Shown here piece by piece: positions 22,355-32,364 of a DNA stretch of 64,000 nucleotides (its first letter is position 1; each line of letters opens with the position of its first letter). The DNA lies in assembly GCF_004103755.1 (NCBI RefSeq), contig NZ_CP035283.1, positions 1,240,001-1,304,000 on the forward strand, given 5' to 3'. Under the pieces are notes generated by a model. The model saw nothing but the letters and a program-made list of their open reading frames with translations. It did no database searches and was not told where the DNA came from. Source of the DNA: Caproiciproducens sp. NJN-50. GTDB lineage: Bacteria > Bacillota > Clostridia > Oscillospirales > Acutalibacteraceae. Made by a program: the position numbers and the translations under genes.

Positions 22355-24517
22355 GTGGCAGAAAAACAATTAAATATGGATTCGGCTGAGCGTAAGGGCG
22401 AGGAGAATCAAAAAGTCGGAACGTTTCAGGAAAAGCGTCCCGAGCTTTATCAGAAGATTACTCCGCCCCGAAATTCTGCTCAGAAGCAGACGCACCCGGC
22501 TGCGCGGCAGGGCAGGCGCCCCGGCGTAAAAAAGAATGCGGGCGGGCAGGATGCCGCTGCGCATCGGGACTTGGCACGTCAGCCTCAGCCGGAGCACCAG
22601 CCTGTTCAGTCGAAGGGGACGGACGGGAAGCAGAATGCGGAGCCCCCGCAGCAAACCGGGACTAAGACGCAGAAGAATCCCCGTCCGAAAAACGGCGTAA
22701 AGCCGCGCGGCGGCAGACAGAAAAGCGCCGTAAAAGAACCGCTGACCGCAATTCAGAAAACCGTTCAGCAGTACATGACGGAACAGTCCGCAAAGGAGAA
22801 AAAAGAGGCGGCCGCCCAAAAGGGCAAGCGGAGCCGCAGGGGGCGGCAGAGTCAGCAGAAACCGTCAATTCGGGCCTATTTTCTGGGGGGCCTGAACGAG
22901 GTCGGAAAAAACTTTACGCTGTTTGAATGCGAGAACGACATGATCATCGTCGACTGCGGCATGGCGTTCCCGGACGGCGACATGCTGGGTGTGGACCTTG
23001 TCATTCCGGACTTCACGTTTGTGGAACGGAACGCCGAGAATATCCGCGGAATCGTACTGACGCACGGTCATGAGGACCATATCGGGGCCCTGCCGTACCT
23101 GCTCAAAAAGGTGAACGTCCCGATTTACGGAACCACGTTTACGCTTGCGCTGGTTAACAGCAAGCTGAAGGAACACGGCCTTCAGAATTCCGTGAAGGCC
23201 GTTGTCATGCAGCCCGGCGACCATGCCCAACTCGGGTGCATGGACGTCGAATTCATCCATGTCAACCACTCTGTCCCCGACGCCGTCGCGATCGCCATCC
23301 ATTCCCCGGCGGGCGTTGTCATCCATACGGGAGACTTTAAAATCGACTGCACCCCGGCGCAGGGTAAAATGATCGATCTGGGCCGTCTGGCTCAGCTTGG
23401 CAACGAGGGCGTCCTCGCCCTGTTTTCGGATTCTACCAACGCGGAGCGCGAGGGCTACACCAAATCGGAGCGCAAAGTCGACAGTTCGTTCGACATGCTG
23501 TTCAAACGGGCGCAGGACAGCCGCATCATCATCGCGACTTTTGCCTCCAATGTCAGCCGCGTGCAGCAGATCATCAACTGCGCAGTGAAATACGGGCGGA
23601 AGGTTGCCCTTTCCGGCAGAAGCATGGTCAATGTCATGACGATCGGCGTGGAGCTTGGCTATCTGGACGTCCCGCAGGGAACACTGATCGATATCGATAT
23701 GATCAACCGCTACCCCAAAGAGCAGATTGTGCTTGTCACGACAGGCAGCCAGGGAGAGCCGATGAGCGCCCTGACGAGAATGGCCTTTGCGGACCATCGG
23801 AAGGTGGAGGTCGGCCCGGGCGATTTCATTATTATTTCGGCGCGGCCGATTCCGGGCAATGAGAAGACCATTGGAAACGTGATCGACGAGCTGATGAAAC
23901 GCGGCTGCCGCGTCGTTTACGAATCCATGTACGAGGTCCATGTTTCAGGACACGCCTGTCAGGAAGAGCTCAAACTGATGCAGGGCATTGTGAGGCCAAA
24001 ATATTTCATTCCCGTCCACGGAGAGCAGAAGATGCTGCGCAAAAACGCCGAACTTTCCTACTCGATGGGCAGGGACCCGAGGAATGTGTTCATCGGGGAT
24101 ATCGGAGACGTCGTGGAAATCAATGAGGATTATATGAAACGTCTTCCCCCGGTCCCCGCCGGAAGCGTCATGGTGGACGGCCTCGGCGTCGGGGACGTCG
24201 GCAGCGTCGTCCTGAGGGACCGCAAGCATCTTGCCGAAGACGGGCTGATCGTGGTCGTGTGCACCATTTCCTGCACGGACGGGCACATCATATCAGGTCC
24301 GGACGTCGTGTCCCGCGGCTTTGTCTATGTGAGGGAATCCGAGCCGCTGATCGATGAGGTGCGCGACCTGGTCGCTTCCGTTCTGCAGGATTGCGCGGAA
24401 AACAGAATCCACGACTGGGGAACCCTCAAAACCCGCATCAAAGACGAACTGTCCCGGCTGCTTTACAACCGCACGCGCCGCAGCCCGATGGTTCTGCCGA
24501 TTATCATGGAAGTGTAA
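22355..24517 (+). CDS. rnj: Ribonuclease J with extended N-terminus
   Basis: 720-residue metallo-beta-lactamase/beta-CASP nuclease (5'-3' exonuclease and endonuclease) for mRNA decay and rRNA processing. The core starts near residue 169 (IRAYFLGGLNEVGKN); the zinc motif HGHEDHIG is at 237-244, and FSDSTNAEREG, TTGSQGEP, SARPIPGNE and VHGEQKML follow. The first 168 residues are a Gln/Lys/Pro/Arg-rich, low-complexity extension absent from Bacillus RNase J1 (about 555 residues). GTG 22355 follows GGAGG by 7 nt; the in-frame ATG 22322 has no site. The extension may bind RNA or degradosome partners (inference). Confidence 0.94.
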   Translation: MAEKQLNMDSAERKGEENQKVGTFQEKRPELYQKITPPRNSAQKQTHPAARQGRRPGVKKNAGGQDAAAHRDLARQPQPEHQPVQSKGTDGKQNAEPPQQTGTKTQKNPRPKNGVKPRGGRQKSAVKEPLTAIQKTVQQYMTEQSAKEKKEAAAQKGKRSRRGRQSQQKPSIRAYFLGGLNEVGKNFTLFECENDMIIVDCGMAFPDGDMLGVDLVIPDFTFVERNAENIRGIVLTHGHEDHIGALPYLLKKVNVPIYGTTFTLALVNSKLKEHGLQNSVKAVVMQPGDHAQLGCMDVEFIHVNHSVPDAVAIAIHSPAGVVIHTGDFKIDCTPAQGKMIDLGRLAQLGNEGVLALFSDSTNAEREGYTKSERKVDSSFDMLFKRAQDSRIIIATFASNVSRVQQIINCAVKYGRKVALSGRSMVNVMTIGVELGYLDVPQGTLIDIDMINRYPKEQIVLVTTGSQGEPMSALTRMAFADHRKVEVGPGDFIIISARPIPGNEKTIGNVIDELMKRGCRVVYESMYEVHVSGHACQEELKLMQGIVRPKYFIPVHGEQKMLRKNAELSYSMGRDPRNVFIGDIGDVVEINEDYMKRLPPVPAGSVMVDGLGVGDVGSVVLRDRKHLAEDGLIVVVCTISCTDGHIISGPDVVSRGFVYVRESEPLIDEVRDLVASVLQDCAENRIHDWGTLKTRIKDELSRLLYNRTRRSPMVLPIIMEV

Positions 24518-24547
24518 TCCACCCGGACAGCCTAAGGGGTAATCAGT

Positions 24548-26527
24548 TTGAAAAAGAAAGTATGGGCATCTTCTCCTGTCTTTTTTGTCATTTCGGCCGT
24601 TCTGCTGCTGACGGCGGGCATCAGTTGGTTCTGGAATACCGCTGTTTTCGCCGCGGAGATTTCCATTGCGGCTGTGTCCGTTGCGGCTGTTCTGCTTGCA
24701 AACCGGCATTTTAAAGCGCATATTTCCTATGCTGTTAAAAGCGCGGAGGAAGTCCTGACCGGGGACCGGTACCGCTCTTTGAAACAGTTTGCGCTGCCGG
24801 CTGCCGTCGTAGGAACGGAAGGAGACATAATCTGGGTGAACGATGCGTTCGCGGAGCAGGTCAGCACAAACCGGGACTGCCGCGGCGACCATATCATGAA
24901 GTTCATCTATCCATTTACAATGGAACAGATTCTCGCCTCCGCGGGGACTGACGTTTCGCTCGGCTCCAGGCAGTACACGGTGTTCGGAATCCGGACGGAC
25001 GCGGGGAGCGTTCTGTATTTTCTCGATGATACGGCCTTTCGGGAAATCAGCCGGAATTATGAGGAAAGCCGGCCCGTCGTCATGCTGGCCAGCTTTGACA
25101 ACAGGGAGGAACTGACGAGGGATTCCAGCTCCGGTGAGGAAATCAGAATCGCTTCCGAGGTGGAGGACGTTCTGAACCGCTGGGCGCAGGATCTGGGAGG
25201 CTTCTTCAAACGTTTAAGCAACAGCCGCTACCTGATTCTGACCGACGAGGCTCATCTGCGCGATGAAATGAAAAAGCGTTTTCCGGTTCTTGAAGCCGTT
25301 CGCGGCATCAAGGCCGGGGACCGCCTGAGCGCCACCGTTTCCGTGGGCGTCGCCCGAGGCGCGAAAAGCCTGCAGGAGGCGGACGACTGGGCCAGAAACG
25401 CCCTGAATATGGCACTGGGACGCGGCGGCGACCAGATCGCTGTCAAGCAGGCGAACGATACATATGAATTTTTCGGCGGGCTTTCGGGCGGGATGGAAAG
25501 AAGGGACTCCGTCCGCACGCGCGTCTTTGCGGCGTCCATTTCGGACGACATCAAGGAAAGCGACGTCGTATTCGTCATGGGGCATAAATATTCCGACCTT
25601 GACTGTGTCGGCGCGGCGATCGGCATGTGGGACGTCTCCTGCAAGGCGCTCTGCCGCCCTTCCTATATCGTTTTGAATCTGGCGCAGAGCCTTGCTTCAC
25701 CGCAGATCACGGCGCTTCAGAATGCGTATCCGGGGGAAAAGATATTCATGTCCCCTCAGGAGGCCCAGGCGCTGGTCACACCGCGGAGCCTGCTGGTGGT
25801 TGTCGACACGCATTCCCAGGATTTTGTGGAGAGCGCCGAGCTGCTGCAGGCCGCTTCGCGTGTGGTGGTGATCGATCATCACCGCATGATGGTCCGGCAT
25901 ATTGAAAACGCGCTGGTGTTTTTTCACGAACCGTACGCCAGTTCCACCTGTGAGATGGTGACGGAACTCCTGCAGTATATCGGCGACGGGCGCCTGACGC
26001 AAACGGAGGCGGAGGCGCTGCTTTCCGGTATCATGCTGGATACCAAGAACTTTGTGCTGAAAACGGGCGCGCGCACCTTTGAGGCGGCAGCCTATCTGCG
26101 CCGCAGGGGCGCGGACACCGTCAGCGTCAAACGAATGTTTTCCGATTCCATCGACGCCTATAAGGCAAAATATAAAATCGTTTCCAACGCGGAAATCTTT
26201 GACCGGTTTGCCGTGGCTTCCACGGAGAAGGAGTTTCCGGATATCCGGATCGCGTCCGCGCAGGCGGCCGACGAGCTGCTCTCCATCCAGGGGATCGACG
26301 CTTCCTTCGTTTTGTTTCCCGCGGGCGGAGTCATCAACATTTCCGCGCGTTCCCTCGGAGACGTCAATGTTCAGCTGATTATGGAAACCCTGGGCGGGGG
26401 AGGGCACCTGACGATGGCGGGCGCGCAGCTGAACGGCATGACGGCTGCTGAGGCGAGGGAACGCCTGATCGAGGCAATCCGCGAATTTACGGAAAAAACG
26501 TCCAACCGCACGAACGAAAAGTCATAA
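24548..26527 (+). CDS. gdpP: Cyclic-di-AMP phosphodiesterase GdpP
   Basis: 659-residue membrane-bound DHH-DHHA1 phosphodiesterase hydrolysing c-di-AMP. Order: two N-terminal transmembrane helices (residues 8-50), a degenerate PAS region (about 65-165), a degenerate GGDEF domain (about 170-310), a DHH domain with GHKYSDLDCVGAA (about 344) and VIDHHRM (about 442), and DHHA1 with the GGGGH loop near the C-terminus. It starts with TTG 24548 behind AAGGGG. Position before rplI and dnaB is the standard Firmicute order. It sets c-di-AMP levels that govern K+ and cell-wall homeostasis. Confidence 0.94.
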   Translation: MKKKVWASSPVFFVISAVLLLTAGISWFWNTAVFAAEISIAAVSVAAVLLANRHFKAHISYAVKSAEEVLTGDRYRSLKQFALPAAVVGTEGDIIWVNDAFAEQVSTNRDCRGDHIMKFIYPFTMEQILASAGTDVSLGSRQYTVFGIRTDAGSVLYFLDDTAFREISRNYEESRPVVMLASFDNREELTRDSSSGEEIRIASEVEDVLNRWAQDLGGFFKRLSNSRYLILTDEAHLRDEMKKRFPVLEAVRGIKAGDRLSATVSVGVARGAKSLQEADDWARNALNMALGRGGDQIAVKQANDTYEFFGGLSGGMERRDSVRTRVFAASISDDIKESDVVFVMGHKYSDLDCVGAAIGMWDVSCKALCRPSYIVLNLAQSLASPQITALQNAYPGEKIFMSPQEAQALVTPRSLLVVVDTHSQDFVESAELLQAASRVVVIDHHRMMVRHIENALVFFHEPYASSTCEMVTELLQYIGDGRLTQTEAEALLSGIMLDTKNFVLKTGARTFEAAAYLRRRGADTVSVKRMFSDSIDAYKAKYKIVSNAEIFDRFAVASTEKEFPDIRIASAQAADELLSIQGIDASFVLFPAGGVINISARSLGDVNVQLIMETLGGGGHLTMAGAQLNGMTAAEARERLIEAIREFTEKTSNRTNEKS

Positions 26528-26538
26528 GGAGGTACCCG

Positions 26539-26988
26539 ATGAAAGTAGTACTGCTTCAGGATGTGAAAGGCACCGGCAAAAAGGGGGAACTGGTCCAGGT
26601 CAGCGACGGTTACGCCAGGAACTTTCTTTTGCCGCGCAAGCTGGCCAAGGAAGCGAATTCGCAGGTCATGAGCGAGCTGAAGAGCGCCGAGTCCGCCAAA
26701 GCGTGGCGCATTCAAAAGGAAACGGAGGAGGCCCGCGCAGCCGCCGCTTCCATCGAGGGAAAGACGGTCCGGCTCTTTGCAAAGGCGGGGCAGGGCGGGA
26801 GGCTGTTCGGTTCCGTGACGGCAAAGGAAGTGGCCGAGGAATTGAAGAAGAGCTTTCATGTCGATGTGGATAAGCGCAAGATTGACCTGGACGGCGACAT
26901 CCGCGCCTTCGGAACCTATGAGTGCGAGGTAAAGCTGTACACCGGCGTTTCCGCCAAAATTTATGTTCTGGTAGGAGAACAGGCATAG
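26539..26988 (+). CDS. rplI: 50S ribosomal protein L9
   Basis: 149-residue L9: a globular N-terminal RNA-binding domain (MKVVLLQDVKGTGKKGELVQVSDGYARNFLLP, seen in part), a long connecting helix and a C-terminal domain. It helps keep reading frame and limits slippage on the ribosome. ATG 26539 follows AAGGAGG. The gene is 11 nt after gdpP and 38 nt before dnaB, in the usual order. Confidence 0.97.
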   Translation: MKVVLLQDVKGTGKKGELVQVSDGYARNFLLPRKLAKEANSQVMSELKSAESAKAWRIQKETEEARAAAASIEGKTVRLFAKAGQGGRLFGSVTAKEVAEELKKSFHVDVDKRKIDLDGDIRAFGTYECEVKLYTGVSAKIYVLVGEQA

Positions 26989-27026
26989 GATCACGGCTCT
27001 TTGAATTTCGTAAAGGGGGAATCTGA

Positions 27027-28391
27027 ATGGAGCCGATGGAGACGGGCGCGTATGCCGGACTGAATCTGCCGTTCAGCCCGGAGGCGGAGCAGTCCGTGCT
27101 CGGCGCGGTTCTGTTGGATTCTTCCTGCCTGGACCGCGTGGCGGAAATCCTGCCCCGGCCGGAATATTTTTACCAGACCAACAACAGCCTGATCTACTCT
27201 TCGATGCTGGAACTGTTCACCCAGGGACGGCCGGTGGATTTTGTCACGCTGCTGGAGAAGCTGAGGCAGACGGAGGGATTTGAGGAAAACGGCGGAAAGG
27301 CTTATCTTCTTCAGCTGGCGCAGATGGTTCCCTCCATCTCCAACGTGGAGATCTATGCCAGAATCGTCCGCGACAAGTACGACGTCCGCACGCTGATCAC
27401 CACCGCGCGGGACATCGTCGAAGAGGCTTCCTCCGGAGCGGCCGATTCCGCGACCCTGCTGGACAGCGCCGAACAGCGCATTTTTGATATCCGGCGCGGA
27501 AAAAATATGCAGGGCCTCAAACGGATCGACGAAATCATCGTCGACGAGTTCGACCGGCTGGACCTCCTCAACTCTCCGGACGCGGACCAGTACAAGGGCG
27601 TGCCGACCGGCATCAGGGAACTCGACGAAACCATTACGGGCCTCAACCGCTCCGATTTTATTCTGCTTGGGGCACGACCGGGCATGGGGAAGACAAGCTT
27701 TGCGCTGAACATTGCGCGAAACGCGGCGGTCAAGGCGAAGAAAAAGGTCGCCTTCTTTTCTCTCGAAATGAGCAACGAGCAGCTGGTCTCCCGGCTCTTG
27801 TCCACCGAGGCGCTGGTGGAGGGGACAAAGCTGCGCACTGGGAAACTGAACGAGGACGAGTGGGTGCGCCTGATCGAGGCCGGGGACATCCTTTCCAAAT
27901 CCCAGCTGTATTTCGACGACAACCCCGGCATCACCGTGCCGGAGATCAAGGCGAAACTCCGCCGGCTGCGCGACGTCGATCTGGTCGTGATCGATTATCT
28001 CCAGCTGATGACCGCATCCATGCGGATTGAGAACCGGGTTCAGGAAATTTCGCAGATTACGAGAAACCTGAAAATCATGGCAAAGGAGCTCAACGTGCCG
28101 GTGCTGACCCTTTCCCAGCTGGCCCGTGACAGCGAAAAGAGGACCAACCACCGCCCGGTCCTTTCCGATCTGCGCGATTCCGGCTCCATTGAACAGGACG
28201 CGGATATCGTGCTTTTTCTGTACCGGGAAGAGTATTATCAGGATATGGGGGAACCGTCGGAGAACGCGGACCGCAACCAGAGCGAATGCATTATCGCGAA
28301 GAACCGCCACGGACAGACCAAAACGGTGCCTCTGCACTGGCAGGGAGAATATATGCGCTTTACCGCGCAGGAGGTTGTTCACAGTGAATGA
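27027..28391 (+). CDS. dnaB: Replicative DNA helicase DnaB
   Basis: 454-residue hexameric helicase that unwinds DNA at the replication fork. An N-terminal helical domain (PFSPEAEQSVLGAVLLD) is followed by the RecA-type motor with Walker A GARPGMGKTS (about 217-226), SLEMSNEQL, Walker B LVVIDYLQLM and the DLRDSGSIEQDADIVLF arginine-finger region. No intein is present. It overlaps tilS by 8 nt. The name follows Gram-negative usage (dnaC in Bacillus). Confidence 0.96.
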   Translation: MEPMETGAYAGLNLPFSPEAEQSVLGAVLLDSSCLDRVAEILPRPEYFYQTNNSLIYSSMLELFTQGRPVDFVTLLEKLRQTEGFEENGGKAYLLQLAQMVPSISNVEIYARIVRDKYDVRTLITTARDIVEEASSGAADSATLLDSAEQRIFDIRRGKNMQGLKRIDEIIVDEFDRLDLLNSPDADQYKGVPTGIRELDETITGLNRSDFILLGARPGMGKTSFALNIARNAAVKAKKKVAFFSLEMSNEQLVSRLLSTEALVEGTKLRTGKLNEDEWVRLIEAGDILSKSQLYFDDNPGITVPEIKAKLRRLRDVDLVVIDYLQLMTASMRIENRVQEISQITRNLKIMAKELNVPVLTLSQLARDSEKRTNHRPVLSDLRDSGSIEQDADIVLFLYREEYYQDMGEPSENADRNQSECIIAKNRHGQTKTVPLHWQGEYMRFTAQEVVHSE

Positions 28392-29757
28392 CCGGATTGC
28401 GGAGATAGAGAAGAAAATCGAAGATACCATCCGGGAGGAACGGATGCTTCCCGACGGCTGCCGGGTTGTGGCCGCTTTGTCCGGCGGAGCCGATTCCATG
28501 GCGATGCTCCATTTTCTCATCGGCTACGCAAAGAGGCATGGAATCGTTCTGACGGCGGCTCACGTCAATCACGGGCTTCGCGGGGAGGAAGCAGACGCGG
28601 ACGAGGCGTTTGCCGCCGCGTGGTGCTCTGAAAATCATGTGGATTTTCAGGCCTTTCACGCCGATGTTCCGACGCTTGCCAGGAAAAATTCACAGGGTCT
28701 GGAAGAATGCGGGCGGAATGTCCGCTATTCTTTTTTCCGCAGTCTCTGCGGGCCGGGCGGCCGGATTGCCACCGCCCATACCCTGACGGACAGCGCCGAA
28801 ACCGTGCTGATGAATCTCGCGAAGGGGGCCGGGCCGCGCGGGCTTTCCGGGATTCCGTCCGTCCGGGACGAAATCGTGCGCCCTTTGATCCGCGTGACGA
28901 GGGAGGAAGTGGAGGCGTACTGCCTCCATTACGGACTTCGCTTTGTGACGGACAGCACGAATCTCGCCGACGAATATGCGCGCAATCGCATCCGCCACAG
29001 CGTATCGCCCGTTCTGCGCGGCATCAATCCCGGCTTTGAACGGGCAATTTTCAGGACGACGCGCCTGCTGCGGCAGGACGAGGAGTTCTTCCGGAAGCTC
29101 GCGCGGGAAGAGCTGGATCAGGCCGCCACAGCGGACGGCGGCTTTTCCCTTCGGTCTCTGGACAGCCAGCCGGACTGCGTATTGTCCCGCATGATTGCCC
29201 TCGCGGTTCAGAGGGAAACGAGTGTTCGTCTGGATTGCGGCCACATTGAGGCCGTGATTAAAATGATTCGTTCCGGCTTGGGAAATATCACTCTCCCCGG
29301 CGGAATACAATGCTGCGCAAACGGCAATACTCTTTTTATTCATTCTGAAAGCGGGCGGACCGCCCGATGGAAAACGCCTCTCCGGCTTCCGGAGACCCTT
29401 CTTCCGGACGGAAGGGTCTTCTGCGTTCAGGCGGAATCTTCCGAAATAAAAAATCGTGAGAAAATTAATAATTTGTTATTTAATAATCGAATCAACTATG
29501 ATACAATAATGGATACTAATAGCTTTGTTCGCAGCAGGCTTCCCGGCGACCGGTTTGTCCCGGCGGGCCGGGGAGTCACCAAAACGCTGAAAAAATTATT
29601 CAATGAGCAGAAGATTCCTCCGTTCCGCCGGGACAGGCTTGCCGTTCTGGAGTGCGGGGGGGAGATTCTGTGGATCGAAGGTATCGGCCCGTCTCAAAAA
29701 GCAGCGGCTGCGGAAGACACCAGGCGGGCGGCCGAAATCATCATCAAGGAGTGCTGA
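28384..29757 (+). CDS. tilS: tRNA(Ile)-lysidine synthase
   Basis: 457-residue PP-loop ATPase that converts C34 of tRNA-Ile(CAU) to lysidine so that it reads AUA. The PP-loop SGGADS is at residues 33-38, with AAHVNHGLRGEEADADE after it and the C-terminal TilS domain containing SRLPGDRF and KKLFNEQKIP. The start is GTG 28384 with GGAGG upstream, within the end of dnaB; an in-frame upstream ATG lies deep in dnaB. It is followed by hpt and ftsH, the classic Firmicute arrangement. Confidence 0.94.
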   Translation: MNDRIAEIEKKIEDTIREERMLPDGCRVVAALSGGADSMAMLHFLIGYAKRHGIVLTAAHVNHGLRGEEADADEAFAAAWCSENHVDFQAFHADVPTLARKNSQGLEECGRNVRYSFFRSLCGPGGRIATAHTLTDSAETVLMNLAKGAGPRGLSGIPSVRDEIVRPLIRVTREEVEAYCLHYGLRFVTDSTNLADEYARNRIRHSVSPVLRGINPGFERAIFRTTRLLRQDEEFFRKLAREELDQAATADGGFSLRSLDSQPDCVLSRMIALAVQRETSVRLDCGHIEAVIKMIRSGLGNITLPGGIQCCANGNTLFIHSESGRTARWKTPLRLPETLLPDGRVFCVQAESSEIKNREKINNLLFNNRINYDTIMDTNSFVRSRLPGDRFVPAGRGVTKTLKKLFNEQKIPPFRRDRLAVLECGGEILWIEGIGPSQKAAAAEDTRRAAEIIIKEC

Positions 29758-29763
29758 AAACCT

Positions 29764-30312
29764 GTGCACCAGTTAACCGACGATATTCAGGAAGTCTTGT
29801 TCAGCGAGGAGCGGCTCGCTGAGATCGTTTCAAAGATGGGAGAGAAAATCAGCCAGGATTATCGGGGCAAGAATCTTTTGCTTGTCAGCATTTTGAAGGG
29901 CTCCGTAGTCTTTATGTCCGATCTGATGCGTTCCGTCACAATCCCGTGCAGCATCGATTTCATGGCGGTTTCCAGCTATGGCTCCGGCGTGAAGACGTCC
30001 GGGGTCGTTAAGATCATAAAGGATCTCGACATCAATTTGAAAGGATACGATGTTCTGGTTGTGGAAGATATATTGGACAGCGGCCTTACTCTGAGCTACA
30101 TACTGGAACTTTTGCAGGCGCGCCTGCCAAAGAGCATCCGCCTCTGCACTTTGTTTGACAAACCGGACCGCAGAACCGTCGGCATCAAGGCCGACTATGT
30201 GGGCACCGTAGTTCCGGATGAATTCATTGTCGGGTATGGCCTTGATTATAATGAAAAATACAGGAACCTTCCGTTTGTCGGCATCCTGAAGCCGGAGGTT
30301 TACGGGGGCTGA
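29764..30312 (+). CDS. hpt: Hypoxanthine phosphoribosyltransferase
   Basis: 182-residue type I PRTase salvaging hypoxanthine (and guanine) to IMP/GMP. The PRPP-binding motif VLVVEDILDSGLTL (about 99-112), LLVSILKGSVVFMSDL and the C-terminal VGYGLDYNEKYRNLP match HPRT. The start is GTG 29764, 6 nt after tilS. Its conserved position between tilS and ftsH supports the call. Confidence 0.95.
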   Translation: MHQLTDDIQEVLFSEERLAEIVSKMGEKISQDYRGKNLLLVSILKGSVVFMSDLMRSVTIPCSIDFMAVSSYGSGVKTSGVVKIIKDLDINLKGYDVLVVEDILDSGLTLSYILELLQARLPKSIRLCTLFDKPDRRTVGIKADYVGTVVPDEFIVGYGLDYNEKYRNLPFVGILKPEVYGG

Positions 30313-30357
30313 ACCACGACATGGGAGGGGCCGATTCCTATAAGGAGTGAAATTTGT

Positions 30358-32271
30358 TTGGACAATAGAAAGACCGTAAAAAATATTGCCATGTTTTTGG
30401 GCATACCGATTCTGCTTCTGATTTTGCTTGCGATGGTGCTGAACAACCATTCCGATAAGACGTTTAACTATTCTGAAATTCTTTACTATTTTGAGGATCA
30501 GAAGGTTACGGATTATTCCCTGGATCTCGGCAGCGGCGAGATGATCATCAAGCTGAAGGACAACACTCAGATTTCCTATGTAGCTCCAAGCACGACGCAG
30601 CTGATCGAAGATATCCGGCCCTATGTGGAAGAGTATAACCGCGATCATCCGAATGCCCGGATGACCTTTAACTGGAAGAGGCCGGCGGAGACGACATGGC
30701 TTTCCAGCCTGCTGCCGATGCTTTTGACACTCGCCGTCATGCTGCTGTTCTGGTGGTTCATGATGAAGCGCCTGAACACCTCCATGGGTGATGCCGGGAA
30801 ACAGATGAATTTCGGCAAGGCGAAGATCAAACAGATGGCGGACGAGAAACGCAAGACCACGTTTGCGGACGTGGCCGGAGCGGACGAGGAAAAGGAAGAA
30901 CTGCAGGAGATTGTGGAATTCCTGAAAAATCCCCGCAAGTACAACGAGCTGGGCGCGCGCATCCCGAAGGGCGTGCTGCTGGTGGGCCCTCCGGGCACGG
31001 GTAAAACCCTGCTGGCCCGCGCGGTCGCGGGAGAGGCGGGCGTTCCGTTCTTCTCCATTTCCGGCTCCGATTTTGTCGAGATGTTCGTCGGCGTCGGCGC
31101 GTCCCGTGTGCGCGACCTGTTCGATCAGGCAAAGAAAAATTCGCCCTGCATCATCTTCATCGATGAAATCGACGCCGTGGGGCGCCAGCGCGGCGCCGGC
31201 CTCGGCGGCGGGCACGACGAGCGCGAACAGACTCTGAACCAATTGCTGGTCGAGATGGACGGTTTCGGCGCGAACGAAGGCGTTATCATGATCGCTGCGA
31301 CGAACCGTCCGGACATCCTTGACCCGGCTCTGATGCGTCCCGGCCGTTTTGACCGCCAGATCATGGTCGGCTATCCGGATATCAAGGGACGCGAGGAGAT
31401 TCTGAAAGTCCATGCCCGCGGCAAGCCGGTTGCCCCGGATGTCGACCTGAAGACCATCGCGAAATCCACCGCCGGTTTTACCGGCGCGGACCTGGAGAAT
31501 CTGCTCAACGAATCCGCGTTGCTCGCGGCGAGGAAGAGCCTGAAGGCCATCACCATGGACGAGATCGAGGAAGCCACGATCAAGGTCGTGGTCGGAACCG
31601 AAAAGAAGAGCCATGTGATGACCGATAAGGAAAAGAAAATCACGGCCTATCATGAGGCCGGGCACGCGGTGGCGACGTTTTACTGTCCGATGCAGGACCC
31701 CGTTCACCAGATTTCGATTATCCCGCGCGGGATGGCGGGCGGCTATACGATGCAGATTCCGACGGAAGACCGTGCCTACCGTTCCCGCAGGGAGATGGAA
31801 GAGAGCCTTGTCGTCATGCTGGGAGGCCGTGTTTCGGAGGCGCTTACGCTGGATGATATCTCGACCGGCGCTTCCAACGACATTGAGCGCGCAACAAAGC
31901 TTGCGCGCAGCATGGTGACAAAATACGGAATGTCGGACGAACTCGGCCCCATTACTTACGGGCAGGATGAAGGGGAACCGTTCCTGGGCCGCGACATGGG
32001 GCATATCCGGAATTATTCTGAGGCGACCTCTTCTACGATCGACCGCGAGATCAAACGCCTGATGACCAATGCCTACGCCAAGACCGAGACCATTCTCAAG
32101 TCTCATATGGAAAAGCTGCATCAGGTTGCGAAATACTTGTTCGACAATGAAAAGATGAGCGGAGAGGAATTCGCGAAAATAATGAGAGACGGCGGCCCGG
32201 AGCCGGCGTCTCCAGAGGACGACGTGAGGCCGGGTGCTCCATCGGGGCATATGGTGGGGGAAGCCGGCTGA
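30358..32271 (+). CDS. ftsH: ATP-dependent zinc metalloprotease FtsH
   Basis: 637-residue membrane AAA+ protease for quality control. Two transmembrane helices (about residues 9-26 and 118-136) flank a small extracytoplasmic domain. The AAA module has Walker A GPPGTGKT (210-217), Walker B IIFIDEIDAVG and the second region of homology AATNRPDILDPALMRPGRFDR. The peptidase domain has HEAGH (432-436). The start is TTG 30358 behind AAGGAG. The C-terminus is Pro/Glu/Asp-rich and disordered. Confidence 0.96.
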   Translation: MDNRKTVKNIAMFLGIPILLLILLAMVLNNHSDKTFNYSEILYYFEDQKVTDYSLDLGSGEMIIKLKDNTQISYVAPSTTQLIEDIRPYVEEYNRDHPNARMTFNWKRPAETTWLSSLLPMLLTLAVMLLFWWFMMKRLNTSMGDAGKQMNFGKAKIKQMADEKRKTTFADVAGADEEKEELQEIVEFLKNPRKYNELGARIPKGVLLVGPPGTGKTLLARAVAGEAGVPFFSISGSDFVEMFVGVGASRVRDLFDQAKKNSPCIIFIDEIDAVGRQRGAGLGGGHDEREQTLNQLLVEMDGFGANEGVIMIAATNRPDILDPALMRPGRFDRQIMVGYPDIKGREEILKVHARGKPVAPDVDLKTIAKSTAGFTGADLENLLNESALLAARKSLKAITMDEIEEATIKVVVGTEKKSHVMTDKEKKITAYHEAGHAVATFYCPMQDPVHQISIIPRGMAGGYTMQIPTEDRAYRSRREMEESLVVMLGGRVSEALTLDDISTGASNDIERATKLARSMVTKYGMSDELGPITYGQDEGEPFLGRDMGHIRNYSEATSSTIDREIKRLMTNAYAKTETILKSHMEKLHQVAKYLFDNEKMSGEEFAKIMRDGGPEPASPEDDVRPGAPSGHMVGEAG

Positions 32272-32289
32272 AAAGATCAATAGAGTTTC

Positions 32290-32316
32290 GGGGGAATGTT
32301 GCCGCATTCCCCTTTT
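32290..32316 (+). terminator. Terminator after ftsH
   Basis: GGGGAATG (32291-32298) pairs with CATTCCCC (32305-32312), loop TTGCCG, then four T. Moderate strength. Confidence 0.65.
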
Positions 32317-32364
32317 GGTTGTTCTTTTGGACCCGGGGGAAATACAATCTAGGGAGGTCCCTGA

